Source: Oscillospiraceae bacterium (GTDB taxonomy: Bacteria > Bacillota > Clostridia > UMGS1883). Taken from it: 64,000 nucleotides of DNA. The stretch spans positions 1-64,000 of the forward strand of contig SVJW01000007.1 of assembly GCA_015068735.1 (NCBI GenBank). Direction: 5' to 3'. Below, piece after piece: positions 55,974-64,000 of the stretch (its first letter is position 1; each line of letters starts with the position of its first letter). Position numbers and translations under genes: made by a program. Below the pieces are notes generated by a model. It searched no databases, was not told the origin of the DNA, and saw nothing but the letters and a program-made list of their open reading frames with translations.

Positions 55974-57245
55974 ATGTTGGATCTGAAACTTATCAGAGGA
56001 GAAACCGAAAAGGTAAAGGAAGCTCTCGGCAGAAGAAAAGAAAATGTGGATATTGACGCCATAATTGCCGTTGATGACAAAAGGAGAGCTCTTCTTTACG
56101 AAGCAGAGGGGCTTAAGGCAAAGCAGAACGAAGTGACAAAGAAAATTCCTGCAATGAAAAAAGCAGGGGAAGATACAACGGCTGTTTTCGCTGAAATGAA
56201 AGAAATATCCGAAAAAATCAAGGAATTAGACGTGCAGGTAAGAGAAGTAGAGGAAGAGCTTAACCGTATGATGCTCACAATCCCCAATATTCCCGATGCA
56301 TCTGTTCCCGACGGTGATACTGACGAGGATAACGTTGAAATCAGAAAGTTCGGCGAGCCTAAGAATTTTGGCTTTGAGCCTAAAGCTCATTGGGATTTAG
56401 GTAAGGATCTTGGCATTCTTGATCCCGATACAGCCGCAAAAATCACAGGTACACGTTTCACTGTTTATAAGGACCTTGGTGCAAGACTTGAAAGAGCTGT
56501 AATTAACTACTATCTTGACACACATACCGAGAAAAATGGCTATACAGAAGTATTTCCTCCCTTTATGGTGCATAGAAATTCTATGATAGGAACAGGTCAG
56601 CTTCCCAAATTTGAAGAGGATGCTTTCAAAGTTGCAGGAACAGAATATTTCCTCGTTCCTACAGCCGAAGTTCCTGTTACAAATATGTATAGAGAACAGA
56701 TTTTAGACGGTAAAGATCTTCCTATTAAGCACGTTGCATACACTGCTTGTTTCCGTGCAGAAGCAGGAAGCGCAGGCAGAGATACAAGAGGTCTTATCCG
56801 TCAGCATCAGTTCAACAAGGTTGAGCTTGTTAAGTTTGCAAAGCCCGAAGAGTCTTACGAAGAACTTGAAAAGCTTACAAGAGATGCTGAAAGCGTACTT
56901 CAGGGACTTGGTCTTCCTTACAGAGTAGTACAGATTTGTATCGGAGACCTCGGTTTCACAGCTGCAAAGAAGTACGATATAGAAGTATGGATGCCTTCCT
57001 ACGGCAGATATGTAGAGATTTCCTCCTGCAGTAACTTTGAGGATTTCCAGGCAAGGAGAGCAAACATTAAATATAAGGATGGACAGGGAAGCAAGGCGCA
57101 GTATGTTCATACTCTTAACGGTAGCGGCGTTGCCGTAGGCAGAACTGTTGCGGCAATTCTTGAAAACTATCAGAATGAGGACGGCAGCATAACCGTTCCC
57201 GAAGTTTTAGTTCCCTATATGGGCGGAAAAACTGTTTTAAAGTAA
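55974..57245 (+). CDS. serS: Seryl-tRNA synthetase
   Basis: 423-residue class II synthetase. N-terminal antiparallel coiled-coil arm (about 28-105), motif 2 [28 protein letters not shown] near 260-287 and motif 3 [18 protein letters not shown] near 383-400. ATG 55974 follows GAAAGGAAG; a longer frame from 55920 overlaps parB and lacks a ribosome site. Follows parB by 37 bp; no T-box leader is present. Confidence 0.97.
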   Translation: MLDLKLIRGETEKVKEALGRRKENVDIDAIIAVDDKRRALLYEAEGLKAKQNEVTKKIPAMKKAGEDTTAVFAEMKEISEKIKELDVQVREVEEELNRMMLTIPNIPDASVPDGDTDEDNVEIRKFGEPKNFGFEPKAHWDLGKDLGILDPDTAAKITGTRFTVYKDLGARLERAVINYYLDTHTEKNGYTEVFPPFMVHRNSMIGTGQLPKFEEDAFKVAGTEYFLVPTAEVPVTNMYREQILDGKDLPIKHVAYTACFRAEAGSAGRDTRGLIRQHQFNKVELVKFAKPEESYEELEKLTRDAESVLQGLGLPYRVVQICIGDLGFTAAKKYDIEVWMPSYGRYVEISSCSNFEDFQARRANIKYKDGQGSKAQYVHTLNGSGVAVGRTVAAILENYQNEDGSITVPEVLVPYMGGKTVLK

Positions 57246-57296
57246 TTTAATTTAAATTAAATTAAATAAATTAATAAAAAGAAAGGTTGAAAAATC

Positions 57297-57722
57297 ATGA
57301 AGACATTAAAGAAACTCGGCGTATTGGCACTTGTGCTTGTTATGGCACTCTCTTTTGCAGCTTGCAGCAAGGATGAAGGTTCAAAAGTTCCCGCACCTGC
57401 ACCCACATCGTCGGCTGTTGCACAGTTTGTAGCTGAAAACGGTCCAACAATTGAGCAGGGTATAGAACAGGGCGCAGACGGCGTTGACTGCGAAGTTGTG
57501 GCAAGAGGAAACAAAATAGTAATTTCTATGAGCTCTACTACCTTTGACAATGTTCCCAGCGACCAGAGAGCACTTCTTCAGGAATATTATGATTCCATGA
57601 AGGAAGATCTTAAGGCTATGGTAATAGCTGATGTTAAAGATGTAGAAGGACTCGAAGCTGTTGTTTATGAAGTTTGCGAAAGCAACGGAACTGTTATAGC
57701 AACAGTTGACATTGAAATCTGA
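57297..57722 (+). CDS. Small lipoprotein, first of a tandem pair
   Basis: 141-residue exported lipoprotein: signal LGVLALVLVMALSFAACS with lipobox Cys22, then Pro/Ala linker (PAPAPTSSA) and a small domain with a DUF4854-like look (AQFVAENGPTIEQG...VARGNKIVISM...YDSMKEDLKAMV). The 5' 105 bases including the leader are nearly identical to those of the next gene. AAAGAAAGG lies upstream. Function unknown; such lipoproteins are common in Clostridia. Confidence 0.75.
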   Translation: MKTLKKLGVLALVLVMALSFAACSKDEGSKVPAPAPTSSAVAQFVAENGPTIEQGIEQGADGVDCEVVARGNKIVISMSSTTFDNVPSDQRALLQEYYDSMKEDLKAMVIADVKDVEGLEAVVYEVCESNGTVIATVDIEI

Positions 57723-57772
57723 TAGTTTGTGAAGAAAAGAATACTTTTTAACAAAAGAAAGGTTGAAAAATC

Positions 57773-58249
57773 ATGAAAACATTAAAGAAACTTGGCGTAT
57801 TGGCACTTGTACTTGTCATGGCACTCTCTTTTGCAGCTTGCAGCAAGGATGAAGGTTCAAAAGAACCTACACCTGCACCGGCTCCCGCTCCTGCTCCTGC
57901 TCCTGCTACTGCGACAAAGACAGACGTTGAAAAATATGTTGAGACAAACAGTGCAGCTCTTCTTGCTGAGCTTGAAACAGGTTTTGAACAGAGCAGTGGT
58001 ATAGAATGTGATTCCAGAATAGAAGCAAACGGTAACGACATGGCAATCTGGATAAACATGGGAGGCATTGACAATGTTCCCGGTGAAGCTAAAGCACAGC
58101 TTCAGGCAACATATGATTCTATGAACGGTACATTTGAAACACTCTTTGGTGAGTTGAAGAAAACAGAAATTCCTTCACTTGAGAATGTTGGAATGTACAT
58201 TTGCGAAGAAGACGGCGACGTACTTGCAAAGATTGAAGTATCTTTATAA
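57773..58249 (+). CDS. Small lipoprotein, second of a tandem pair
   Basis: 158-residue paralogue of the previous gene. The first 33 residues match almost exactly (lipobox SFAACS), followed by a longer Pro-Ala repeat (PAPAPAPAPAPAPATA), probably expanded by slippage, and a diverged C-terminal domain (EANGNDMAIWINMGGIDNVP, AQLQATYDSMNG). Ends before a strong terminator. Confidence 0.75.
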   Translation: MKTLKKLGVLALVLVMALSFAACSKDEGSKEPTPAPAPAPAPAPATATKTDVEKYVETNSAALLAELETGFEQSSGIECDSRIEANGNDMAIWINMGGIDNVPGEAKAQLQATYDSMNGTFETLFGELKKTEIPSLENVGMYICEEDGDVLAKIEVSL

Positions 58250-58262
58250 GTTGAATATTGAA

Positions 58263-58298
58263 AAGAAGGATGTAGACTTTTTACATCCTTCTTTTTTA
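58263..58298. terminator. Terminator after the lipoprotein pair
   Basis: AAGAAGGATGTA pairs with TACATCCTTCTT over a seven-base loop, followed by TTTT. It lies between convergent genes and touches the stop of the DUF4130 gene. Confidence 0.9.
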
Positions 58299-59063
58299 TC
58301 GCACGCTCCAGGCGGATTTAAAATATCTTGATGGCATATTTTGTTTTTGCAGTTTGGTATTTTCCCTTTCTTTTATTGCAACGGAATCAAAAAACACTTT
58401 CCACAGCTTTTCAACTTCCTCCTCGCGGTCGCTTTTCTCGGGAGGACGAAGCCCCTCGGAAGAGGAAATGTGCCATTCCTTAGTATCATACACTCCGCAC
58501 AGGTTATGGGTAACGTCGTGAAGTACGAAAGGAATAATTTTCAATCTTTTTATAAAAAACGGCATCAGAATGGGCAAAATGTTGTTGTTGGGCGCAATTT
58601 TTGCATACTGTACCCCCCAGGTCATTACGGAAAACCGTGTAAACTCTCGAAACTTCTCTGTTTCACGTGAAACAGTGGCTGCAATCTGAAAAGCGGAGGA
58701 AACTGTGTCGTCGGAAAGGGCGGAGTTTACAATTTCACCGTTCTTAAAGCCCAGCATCATATATTTGTAGATTAAAATGTCCTTTTGGGGATCGCAACTT
58801 AAAAAAACATAGTAGAGTCTTCGCATTCCGAAGGCTCCTATTTTTTTATAGGCGGCATCGTAAACCCTCTTTGCCAGAGATGGATTTGTCTTTACTTCGC
58901 GGTAGCGGGTATTAAAGGAAATCTGCAGGTTTTTGTCGGTGCTTATAAAGGCAGGGGTAACACGAGAATATACCGCCGTGTGAATAACTGTCAGAAGTCC
59001 GTCAAAACTGCCGTCGTAAATATAACAAATTTCGGAATTGTCAAGATAAACAAAGTCCGACAT
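58296..59063 (-). CDS. DUF4130-type putative DNA metabolism protein
   Basis: 255-residue protein matching the family (TIGR03915/DUF4130) that always accompanies the radical-SAM protein encoded just upstream. It starts YLDNSEICYIYDGSFDGLLTVIHTAVYSR and has HDVTHNLCGVYDTKEWHIS near 181-199. In other genomes it can be fused to a uracil-DNA-glycosylase-like domain, which is absent here. Biochemical role is unknown; DNA repair or modification is the family-level guess. AAAGGAG precedes ATG 59063. A perfect parS lies inside the coding sequence. Confidence 0.85.
   Translation of the reverse strand: MSDFVYLDNSEICYIYDGSFDGLLTVIHTAVYSRVTPAFISTDKNLQISFNTRYREVKTNPSLAKRVYDAAYKKIGAFGMRRLYYVFLSCDPQKDILIYKYMMLGFKNGEIVNSALSDDTVSSAFQIAATVSRETEKFREFTRFSVMTWGVQYAKIAPNNNILPILMPFFIKRLKIIPFVLHDVTHNLCGVYDTKEWHISSSEGLRPPEKSDREEEVEKLWKVFFDSVAIKERENTKLQKQNMPSRYFKSAWSVR
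58659..58674. promoter_or_regulatory. parS: parS site inside the DUF4130 gene
   Basis: TGTTTCACGTGAAACA, identical to the site at 54261. It encodes part of VSRET in the minus-strand gene, so it is kept within an open frame. Confidence 0.93.
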
Positions 59064-59078
59064 AAAAACACTCCTTTC

Positions 59079-60383
59079 TCAGAATTGACCGCTTGCGGCT
59101 GTAAGCTTTTCTATGGGCGGAGGCAGAAGGTGGTCATAATTTCCGTCAAAAAACGAAAGCTGTTCCGCCTTTCTTACCGCAGGTAACATAGGACTGCCGT
59201 AAATAAGGGAATCGTAAATAAAAGATTCGTTAAATTTAAATGTGTCAAACATATACTTTCCCTTGCAGGTGATAAAATAAGCGGCTCTTTTAAGCACTAC
59301 GCGGAGCTTTTTTAAGTCCTCAAAGTCCAGAGTACAGGCTTTTCTTGCCCGATATATTCTGTTTGCACAGGTTACGCCGATGCCCGGAACTCTTAAAAGC
59401 ATTTCATAGGGGGCAGTGTTAATCTCTACGGGAAAAAGGTGGAGATTTTTCATTGCCCAGTTGCATTTTGGGTCAAGCAATGGATCGAAAGATTCCCCCT
59501 CTTTCAAAATTTCTTTTGCTTCAAAACCGTAAAAACGCAGAAGCCAGTCCGCCTGATAAAGCCGATGCTCACGAAGAAGCGGAGGGGGAATATCTTTTGG
59601 AAGAACAGGGTGGTTGCCTACGGGTACATAGGCAGAGAAATAAACCCTCTTGAGGTCGTATTTTTTATAAAGAGCCTGTGTCAGATTAAGTATATGGTAG
59701 TCGGAATCTTTTGTCGCACCTATTATCATTTGGGTGCTTTGCCCTGCAGGAACAAAGTGCTGTTTATGCTTTGCGGTAAGGGACGCGTCCTTTATTTCCA
59801 TAGATGTGTTCTTTATAAATTCCATAGGGCGAAGCACAGATTCTTTTGTTTTCTGAGGAGCAAGAAGTTTTAGTCCCTTTTCGCTGGGAAGCTCTATGTT
59901 TATGCTCATTCTGTCAGCAAGAAAACCGATTTCCCTATGAAGTTTGTCAGATGCACCGGGAATCCCTTTTACATGGATATATCCGTTGAAACCATACTTA
60001 AATCGGAGAAGTTTCACCGTTTTTAGTATCAGCTCAGCCGTATAGTCGGGAGATTTTATAATTCCGGAGCTTAAAAACAGCCCTTCAATATAATTTCTGC
60101 GGTAAAAGTCAATGCACAATCCGGCAAGTTCCTCGGGGGTAAAAGCGGCACGGGGAATATCGTTGGAAACTCTGTTATAACAGTATTTGCAGTCGTTTAT
60201 GCAGTAGTTTGTAAAAAGAAGTTTCAGCAGAGAGATACATCTGCCGTCGGCACTGAATGCGTGACAGCATCCGGCAGACGTAGGCGCACCTATTCCGCCG
60301 TAGTCGGTTGTACGCTCGCTGCCGCTGGAGGAACAGGATGCGTCATATTTTGCACTGTCTGTAAGAATTTTGAGTTTTTCCAT
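59079..60383 (-). CDS. Radical SAM protein, putative DNA modification/repair (TIGR03916)
   Basis: 434-residue radical-SAM enzyme. Cys motif CINDCKYC near residues 68-75 binds the 4Fe-4S cluster (C-x3-C-x2-C); the N-terminus has a Cys-rich CSSSGSER and SAGCCHAF; near 330-345 LLRVPGIGVTCANRIYRAR is a helix-hairpin-helix DNA-binding motif. Forms a conserved two-gene unit with the DUF4130 gene 15 bp downstream. I choose ATG 60383 because a good promoter (60438-60466) would start the transcript near 60431, leaving an ATG at 60425 almost leaderless. Substrate unknown. Confidence 0.87.
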   Translation of the reverse strand: MEKLKILTDSAKYDASCSSSGSERTTDYGGIGAPTSAGCCHAFSADGRCISLLKLLFTNYCINDCKYCYNRVSNDIPRAAFTPEELAGLCIDFYRRNYIEGLFLSSGIIKSPDYTAELILKTVKLLRFKYGFNGYIHVKGIPGASDKLHREIGFLADRMSINIELPSEKGLKLLAPQKTKESVLRPMEFIKNTSMEIKDASLTAKHKQHFVPAGQSTQMIIGATKDSDYHILNLTQALYKKYDLKRVYFSAYVPVGNHPVLPKDIPPPLLREHRLYQADWLLRFYGFEAKEILKEGESFDPLLDPKCNWAMKNLHLFPVEINTAPYEMLLRVPGIGVTCANRIYRARKACTLDFEDLKKLRVVLKRAAYFITCKGKYMFDTFKFNESFIYDSLIYGSPMLPAVRKAEQLSFFDGNYDHLLPPPIEKLTAASGQF

Positions 60384-60437
60384 AAGTTCCACATGAAACA
60401 CCGCCTTTTTGCGTAGAAATTTCATCTTGTGAAATAC

Positions 60438-60466
60438 AGTATAGCACAAACAGAACAAAAATGCAA
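60438..60466 (-). promoter_or_regulatory. Promoter of the radical SAM/DUF4130 operon
   Basis: TTGCAT, 17 bp, TATACT on the minus strand. Just downstream, 60385-60400 is a degenerate parS-like 16-mer (13 of 16 matches) next to the start codon. Confidence 0.65.
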
Positions 60467-60494
60467 ACAAATGTTCGTATATTTTTTAGGAAAT

Positions 60495-61520
60495 TTATAC
60501 TTTTTTTATAAAAATAAGGTTTTTAGCAAGAAGTGTAATAATAGGACCTAAGATTATCCCCCAAAACCCCAGTAATTTCATACCTGCATAAATGGAAAAA
60601 ATCGTTATAAGCGGATGAATTCCCAGCCTGCTTCCGATGATTTTTGGCTCACATAACTGTCGTGTCAGAATTGCAACGCCGTAAAGAGCCAGAAGTCCCC
60701 ACCCCGTAACGGGATTTTGTGTAAGAAAATAAAAAACAGAGGCAGGAATCAGAACCGTACCTGTGCCCAGAATCGGAAAAACATCCACAATTGCCGTAAA
60801 AAATGCAAAAAGAAGAGCATACTCTATCCTTAAAACCGTAAAACCCAGAAAAAGAACGACAAAAATAATGCTTTCAATCAGAAGCTGGGCTTTAAGATAG
60901 GTGAAAATCACATTGAAAAATGAATTTTTCACCTCAGTAAATTTAAGGCATAGCTTTTCACCGAAAAATTTTTTTGCCCCTTCGTAAACGGAACGTGTAT
61001 CTTTCAGCAGGAAAAATGCAGTAAACACCGTTGTAAAAACTGTAATAAGGAGTGAGGGGATATTTTTAACAAAATCAATTACCCAAAGAGAAACCTGGAA
61101 AAAGACATTTGAAATCTGCGAACGGAAAGTTTCCAGAAAATCGCCAAAGAGACCTGCCCCCGAAAAAAACGAGCCTACTTTTCCCGAAAGCAGGGGAAGA
61201 GTTTCTTTATAAAATGTGCCGGACACTGAAAGGGCGGTGATTTCTTTTATAAGATGGGAAAAAATCAGCCACAAAAAGAAAAACAGGAGGAAGGAAATTG
61301 TAAAAAGGGACAAAAAGGCACAGACTGACGGGGGGAGATACTTTTTCAGCCATCGATTTAAGGGATTGGCAATAAGATAAATTACATATCCAAAAATGAA
61401 AGGAAGCAGAATCGCAATAATTTTGGGAAGTGCCATCCACAAAAGAATGGCAGGAATAAAAAATATGACAAAGTCCAGACAAAGCGAGCGAAGCGTTTTA
61501 AAAGAAATCAAAAAAATCAC
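60495..61520 (-). CDS. AI-2E family transporter-like membrane protein (YtvI type)
   Basis: 341-residue protein with about seven to eight helices, including pairs at 13-50 and 66-90 and a C-terminal FGFWGIILGPIITLLAKNL typical of the AI-2E/YtvI family; GTGTVLIPASVFYFLTQNP lies near 250. In Bacillus, YtvI is a sporulation membrane protein; the family also includes ion antiporters. Start is uncertain: GTG 61520 overlaps the best ribosome site (AGGGTGA), and TTG 61511 has better spacing. Separated from the radical SAM gene by 111 bp. Confidence 0.8.
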   Translation of the reverse strand: MIFLISFKTLRSLCLDFVIFFIPAILLWMALPKIIAILLPFIFGYVIYLIANPLNRWLKKYLPPSVCAFLSLFTISFLLFFFLWLIFSHLIKEITALSVSGTFYKETLPLLSGKVGSFFSGAGLFGDFLETFRSQISNVFFQVSLWVIDFVKNIPSLLITVFTTVFTAFFLLKDTRSVYEGAKKFFGEKLCLKFTEVKNSFFNVIFTYLKAQLLIESIIFVVLFLGFTVLRIEYALLFAFFTAIVDVFPILGTGTVLIPASVFYFLTQNPVTGWGLLALYGVAILTRQLCEPKIIGSRLGIHPLITIFSIYAGMKLLGFWGIILGPIITLLAKNLIFIKKV

Positions 61521-61529
61521 CCTGAATAA

Positions 61530-61564
61530 AAAAATAGAAAGAGCAGAATTGCTCTTTCTATTTT
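61530..61564 (-). terminator. Terminator after apgM
   Basis: AAAATAGAAAGAGCA pairs with TGCTCTTTCTATTTT, with a T-run on the minus strand; it lies 23 bases past the apgM stop. Confidence 0.88.
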
Positions 61565-61586
61565 ACTCGTTTGATATGTTATTTAG

Positions 61587-62789
61587 TCATCTTTCAAGGA
61601 ATTTCTTCATTATTGTATAGCCCTCGGTAACGACTTCACCGTATTTTTCGGCATCTTTTTCAATAAAACGGTGACCTGTAGAAGCATTGTCGCCCTTTTT
61701 GTACATTACGCAGGGAACGGCTTCACGGCTATGTGTTTTTGTTGCAATGGGCGTAGGATGGTCAGGCATTACCAGAAATGCGTAATCTTCGCCTGCTTCC
61801 TCAAGTTTGTTCTTTATGTAACCAATGATTTTTTCATCAATGATTTCGAGAGAACGGGTTTTGCCCTCCGCATCGCCCTGATGACCGCATTCGTCCGGTG
61901 CTTCAAGGTGAACATATACCAAATCGGCACCGTCCTTTAAAAGTGCATCGGCAGCGGCTTTTGCCTTGCCGTCAAAATTGGTGTGAAGATTTCCCGTTGC
62001 ACCGTCAACATCGATACTGTTCATTCCTGCAAGGATTGCAATACCTTTTATAAGGTCAACGGCTGACACAACAGCGCCTTTTTTACCGTATGTTTCATAG
62101 AAATTATTAAGTGCAGGCTTTGTACCCTCGCCCCATATCCACATAGAGGTTGCAGGATTTTTACCCTCGGCAATTCTCTTTTGGTTGATGGGGTGGTTTT
62201 TAAGAATTTTTTCACTTTTTTTCATTAAGTCAAGAATTCTTTCATCGGAGGGAAGATAGTCCTTGATTTTTCTGTCGGAAATGTCGTGGGGAGGTGTCAG
62301 ATTGAATTTTTCGGGGGCATCGTCCCATACGAAAAGGTGACGGTAACTGATTCCGCCGTAAAAATGAATATCTCCGCCGCCAAGCTCTTTCTCGATTTCT
62401 GCCATAAGTGCACGGCTTTCCTCTGTTGTGATTTCACCGGAGGAGTAGTCAAGCATTGTCTTATCCTCATAATTTTCTTCATCGGAAAGAGTTACAAGGT
62501 TTGCGCGGAATGTTGTCTGATTGTCGGAAATCTTAACCCCGATTGATGCTGCTTCCAACGGTGAACGGCCTGTGTAGCAATCAAGAGGATTGTAGCCCAT
62601 TACAGAAAGATTTGCCACATCACTGCCCGGCTTGAGTGTGTCGGGAACGGTTTTTACAAGAAAAAGTGAGCCGTTTGACGCAAAATAGTCCATATTGGGA
62701 GTGTTGCTCTTTTCAAGGGGAGTAAGTCCGCCAAGAGAATCTATTGGAAGATCGGCACAGCCGTCTGTAAGAATTATGACGTATTTCAT
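61587..62789 (-). CDS. apgM: Cofactor-independent phosphoglycerate mutase, archaeal-type
   Basis: 400-residue metalloenzyme of the alkaline-phosphatase superfamily interconverting 3- and 2-phosphoglycerate. IILTDGCADLP at the N-terminus (metal Asp), PGSDVANLSVMGYNP with the phospho-Ser, YTGRSPLEAASIGV, VHLEAPDECGHQGD near 294-307 and VMPDHPTPIATKTHSREAVP near 342-361. ATG 62789 is eight bases after AAAGGA; an ATG three codons earlier is too close. Distinct from GpmI. Confidence 0.93.
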   Translation of the reverse strand: MKYVIILTDGCADLPIDSLGGLTPLEKSNTPNMDYFASNGSLFLVKTVPDTLKPGSDVANLSVMGYNPLDCYTGRSPLEAASIGVKISDNQTTFRANLVTLSDEENYEDKTMLDYSSGEITTEESRALMAEIEKELGGGDIHFYGGISYRHLFVWDDAPEKFNLTPPHDISDRKIKDYLPSDERILDLMKKSEKILKNHPINQKRIAEGKNPATSMWIWGEGTKPALNNFYETYGKKGAVVSAVDLIKGIAILAGMNSIDVDGATGNLHTNFDGKAKAAADALLKDGADLVYVHLEAPDECGHQGDAEGKTRSLEIIDEKIIGYIKNKLEEAGEDYAFLVMPDHPTPIATKTHSREAVPCVMYKKGDNASTGHRFIEKDAEKYGEVVTEGYTIMKKFLER

Positions 62790-62898
62790 AAGTATCATCC
62801 TTTCTTACAATATTATAGCAACCATTGTGTTCCTTTTCAAGAAAAAATGTATAAAATTTACTAAAATGAACAATTTATAGTTACAGAGGTGACTGTAA

Positions 62899-64000
62899 AT
62901 GAAAAAACTGCTTATAAAGAACAAAACGGTCGCAGTTTTATCCGTTTTGTTAATAGTGGTAAGCGTGTTCGGTGTGGTGCAATACCGTCGGGCAGAAAAG
63001 TTAGCTTACTATCAGGACATAGAGTACAACAGGGTTTTTTACGAGCTTACACAGTATGTTGACGATCTGGAAATTTCTCTTTTAAAAGGACAGGTTGTTT
63101 CTTCAGCGGAACAAATGACAAAACTTTCTGCCGATTTATACGGTCAGGCAAGCGCGGCAAAGGCAAATCTGGCACTTCTTCCCATAAAGGGACAGACCCT
63201 TTCAAAAACATCGGAATTTCTGTCTCAGGTCGGGGAGTATTCGGTTTGTTTGTCAGATAAGATGTCCAGAGGTGAAAAACTCACGAAAGAAGAAATTGAA
63301 ACCATGCAGGATCTTTTAAAGTATGCGCAAACGCTGAAAAGTGGTCTTGACGAGATGCTTGTGGGTATCAGCGAGGGACAGATTTCCTTTTCCGATAAAA
63401 AGGGGCTTTCGGGGGCTTTTCTGAAAAAGAAGGTAACTGCGGCAGAAGAGCTTGCCGTATTGGAAGAGGAGTTTCACGACTACCCTTCTCTCATATACGA
63501 CGGTCCTTTTTCACAGCATTTGTCGTTAAAAGAATCTGTTTTTCTTAAAGGAAAAGCGGAAATCACTAAAAAACAGGCTGAAAATCTTGCAAGAAAGCTT
63601 ATCGGACAAAAGCAGGTCAGCGTTTCCGAAATAGGCGGAAAAATCCCGTCGTACAGTATAAAAAGTAATTCTGAAGTAGTGGAACTGACGAAAAACGGCG
63701 GAGTTTTACTACTTCTTATGCGGGACAGAATGGTAAGAGAAGAAAAATTGTCTATGGACGAGGCAAAGGCAAAAGCGGAAGAGTTTCTCCAAAAAAACGG
63801 ATTTAATAAAATGGAAGAAAGCTATTACGAAAAAAAGGACGGAAGCATTGTTATAAATTACGCCTATAAACAGGATGAATATATTGTTTTTCCTGACCTT
63901 GTAAAAGTAAAGGTTGCCCTTGATAACGGTGAAATAATAGGTTTTGAAAGCCGAGGTTATGTGACAAATCACGTTTTCCGTGATATTCCAGAGGAAAAAA
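62899..64000 (+). CDS. ypeB: Germination protein YpeB (partial, runs off the window)
   Basis: At least 367 residues, open at the right edge. N-terminal membrane anchor (TVAVLSVLLIVVSVFGVVQYRR), then a helical region (YQDIEYNRVFYELTQYVDDLEISLLKGQ) and PepSY-like repeats (ITKKQAENLARKLIG, LSMDEAKAKAEEFLQKNGF). YpeB partners the cortex-lytic enzyme SleB in spores, so the organism probably sporulates. GAGGTG precedes ATG 62899. The upstream gene is apgM on the other strand, so sleB is not directly upstream. Confidence 0.92.
   Translation, partial: MKKLLIKNKTVAVLSVLLIVVSVFGVVQYRRAEKLAYYQDIEYNRVFYELTQYVDDLEISLLKGQVVSSAEQMTKLSADLYGQASAAKANLALLPIKGQTLSKTSEFLSQVGEYSVCLSDKMSRGEKLTKEEIETMQDLLKYAQTLKSGLDEMLVGISEGQISFSDKKGLSGAFLKKKVTAAEELAVLEEEFHDYPSLIYDGPFSQHLSLKESVFLKGKAEITKKQAENLARKLIGQKQVSVSEIGGKIPSYSIKSNSEVVELTKNGGVLLLLMRDRMVREEKLSMDEAKAKAEEFLQKNGFNKMEESYYEKKDGSIVINYAYKQDEYIVFPDLVKVKVALDNGEIIGFESRGYVTNHVFRDIPEEK

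Noticed and set aside
57246..57296. Low-complexity TAAATT repeats after serS
   Set aside because: Simple A/T repeat without a stable hairpin; likely only spacer or weak promoter sequence.
1..64000. CRISPR array, tRNA, rRNA, classic transposase or intact integrase
   Set aside because: No regularly spaced short repeats, no tRNA cloverleaf with CCA-type end, no rRNA segments and no transposase or integrase motifs were seen on either strand.

Overview
The window looks like part of the chromosome of a low-GC, spore-forming Clostridia bacterium. The core genes are typical Firmicutes: dnaA-dnaN-yaaA-recF-remB-gyrB-gyrA on one side of the replication origin and rpmH-rnpA-yidD-yidC-jag-mnmE-mnmG-rsmG-noc-parA-parB-serS on the other. 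A ypeB germination gene and a ytvI-like gene suggest endospores. S-layer-homology (SLH) anchored polysaccharide enzymes recall pectin-degrading gut Clostridia such as Monoglobus; that affiliation is inference only.

Layout. 1-415 is rpsI. A 24-bp perfect direct repeat of the rpsI 3' end lies at 392-415 and again at 34930-34953. An identical 18-bp tandem motif (GCCACAAATTTGCCACAA) sits just inside each end. I read 0.4-34.9 kb as a genomic island inserted at the 3' end of rpsI, with the repeats as attL/attR and the inner motifs as integrase arm sites. No integrase remains. The left end holds two truncated genes (UvrD-like helicase, trypsin-like protease).

The island cargo is a Gram-positive polysaccharide utilisation locus. 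A PocR/AraC regulator is divergent from a plus-strand operon: FucI-like isomerase, FGGY kinase, DUF4432 epimerase, class II aldolase, GH78-like rhamnosidase. A second regulator, a membrane-anchored AraC protein, is divergent from a 23-kb minus-strand series: solute-binding lipoprotein, two permeases, two large SLH surface proteins, an SLH-anchored heparinase II/III-type lyase, a discoidin-repeat secreted protein, then GH2, GH88, GH43-like and GH28-like enzymes without signal peptides. The arrangement suggests surface cleavage by the lyase, import of unsaturated oligosaccharides, cytoplasmic trimming, and entry of the deoxy- or pentose sugar into an isomerase/kinase/aldolase route.

35-64 kb is core chromosome. 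oriC flanks dnaA; its DnaA-box-like repeats read TTATNAACA rather than TTATNCACA. Two perfect parS sites (54261 and 58659) lie near parAB. Beyond serS are two tandem paralogous lipoproteins, a radical-SAM/DUF4130 pair of DNA-metabolism type, a YtvI-like membrane protein, apgM and a partial ypeB.

The most unusual signal is non-coding. Two families of structured, dispersed intergenic repeats each occur twice (15.4 and 36.2 kb; 39.9 and 48.9 kb). In family I the two copies keep a 30-nt internal loop identical while the enclosing stem changes on both sides, and each copy is bracketed by two copies of a locus-specific hairpin. This looks like a mobile or regulatory nucleic-acid element that I do not recognise.
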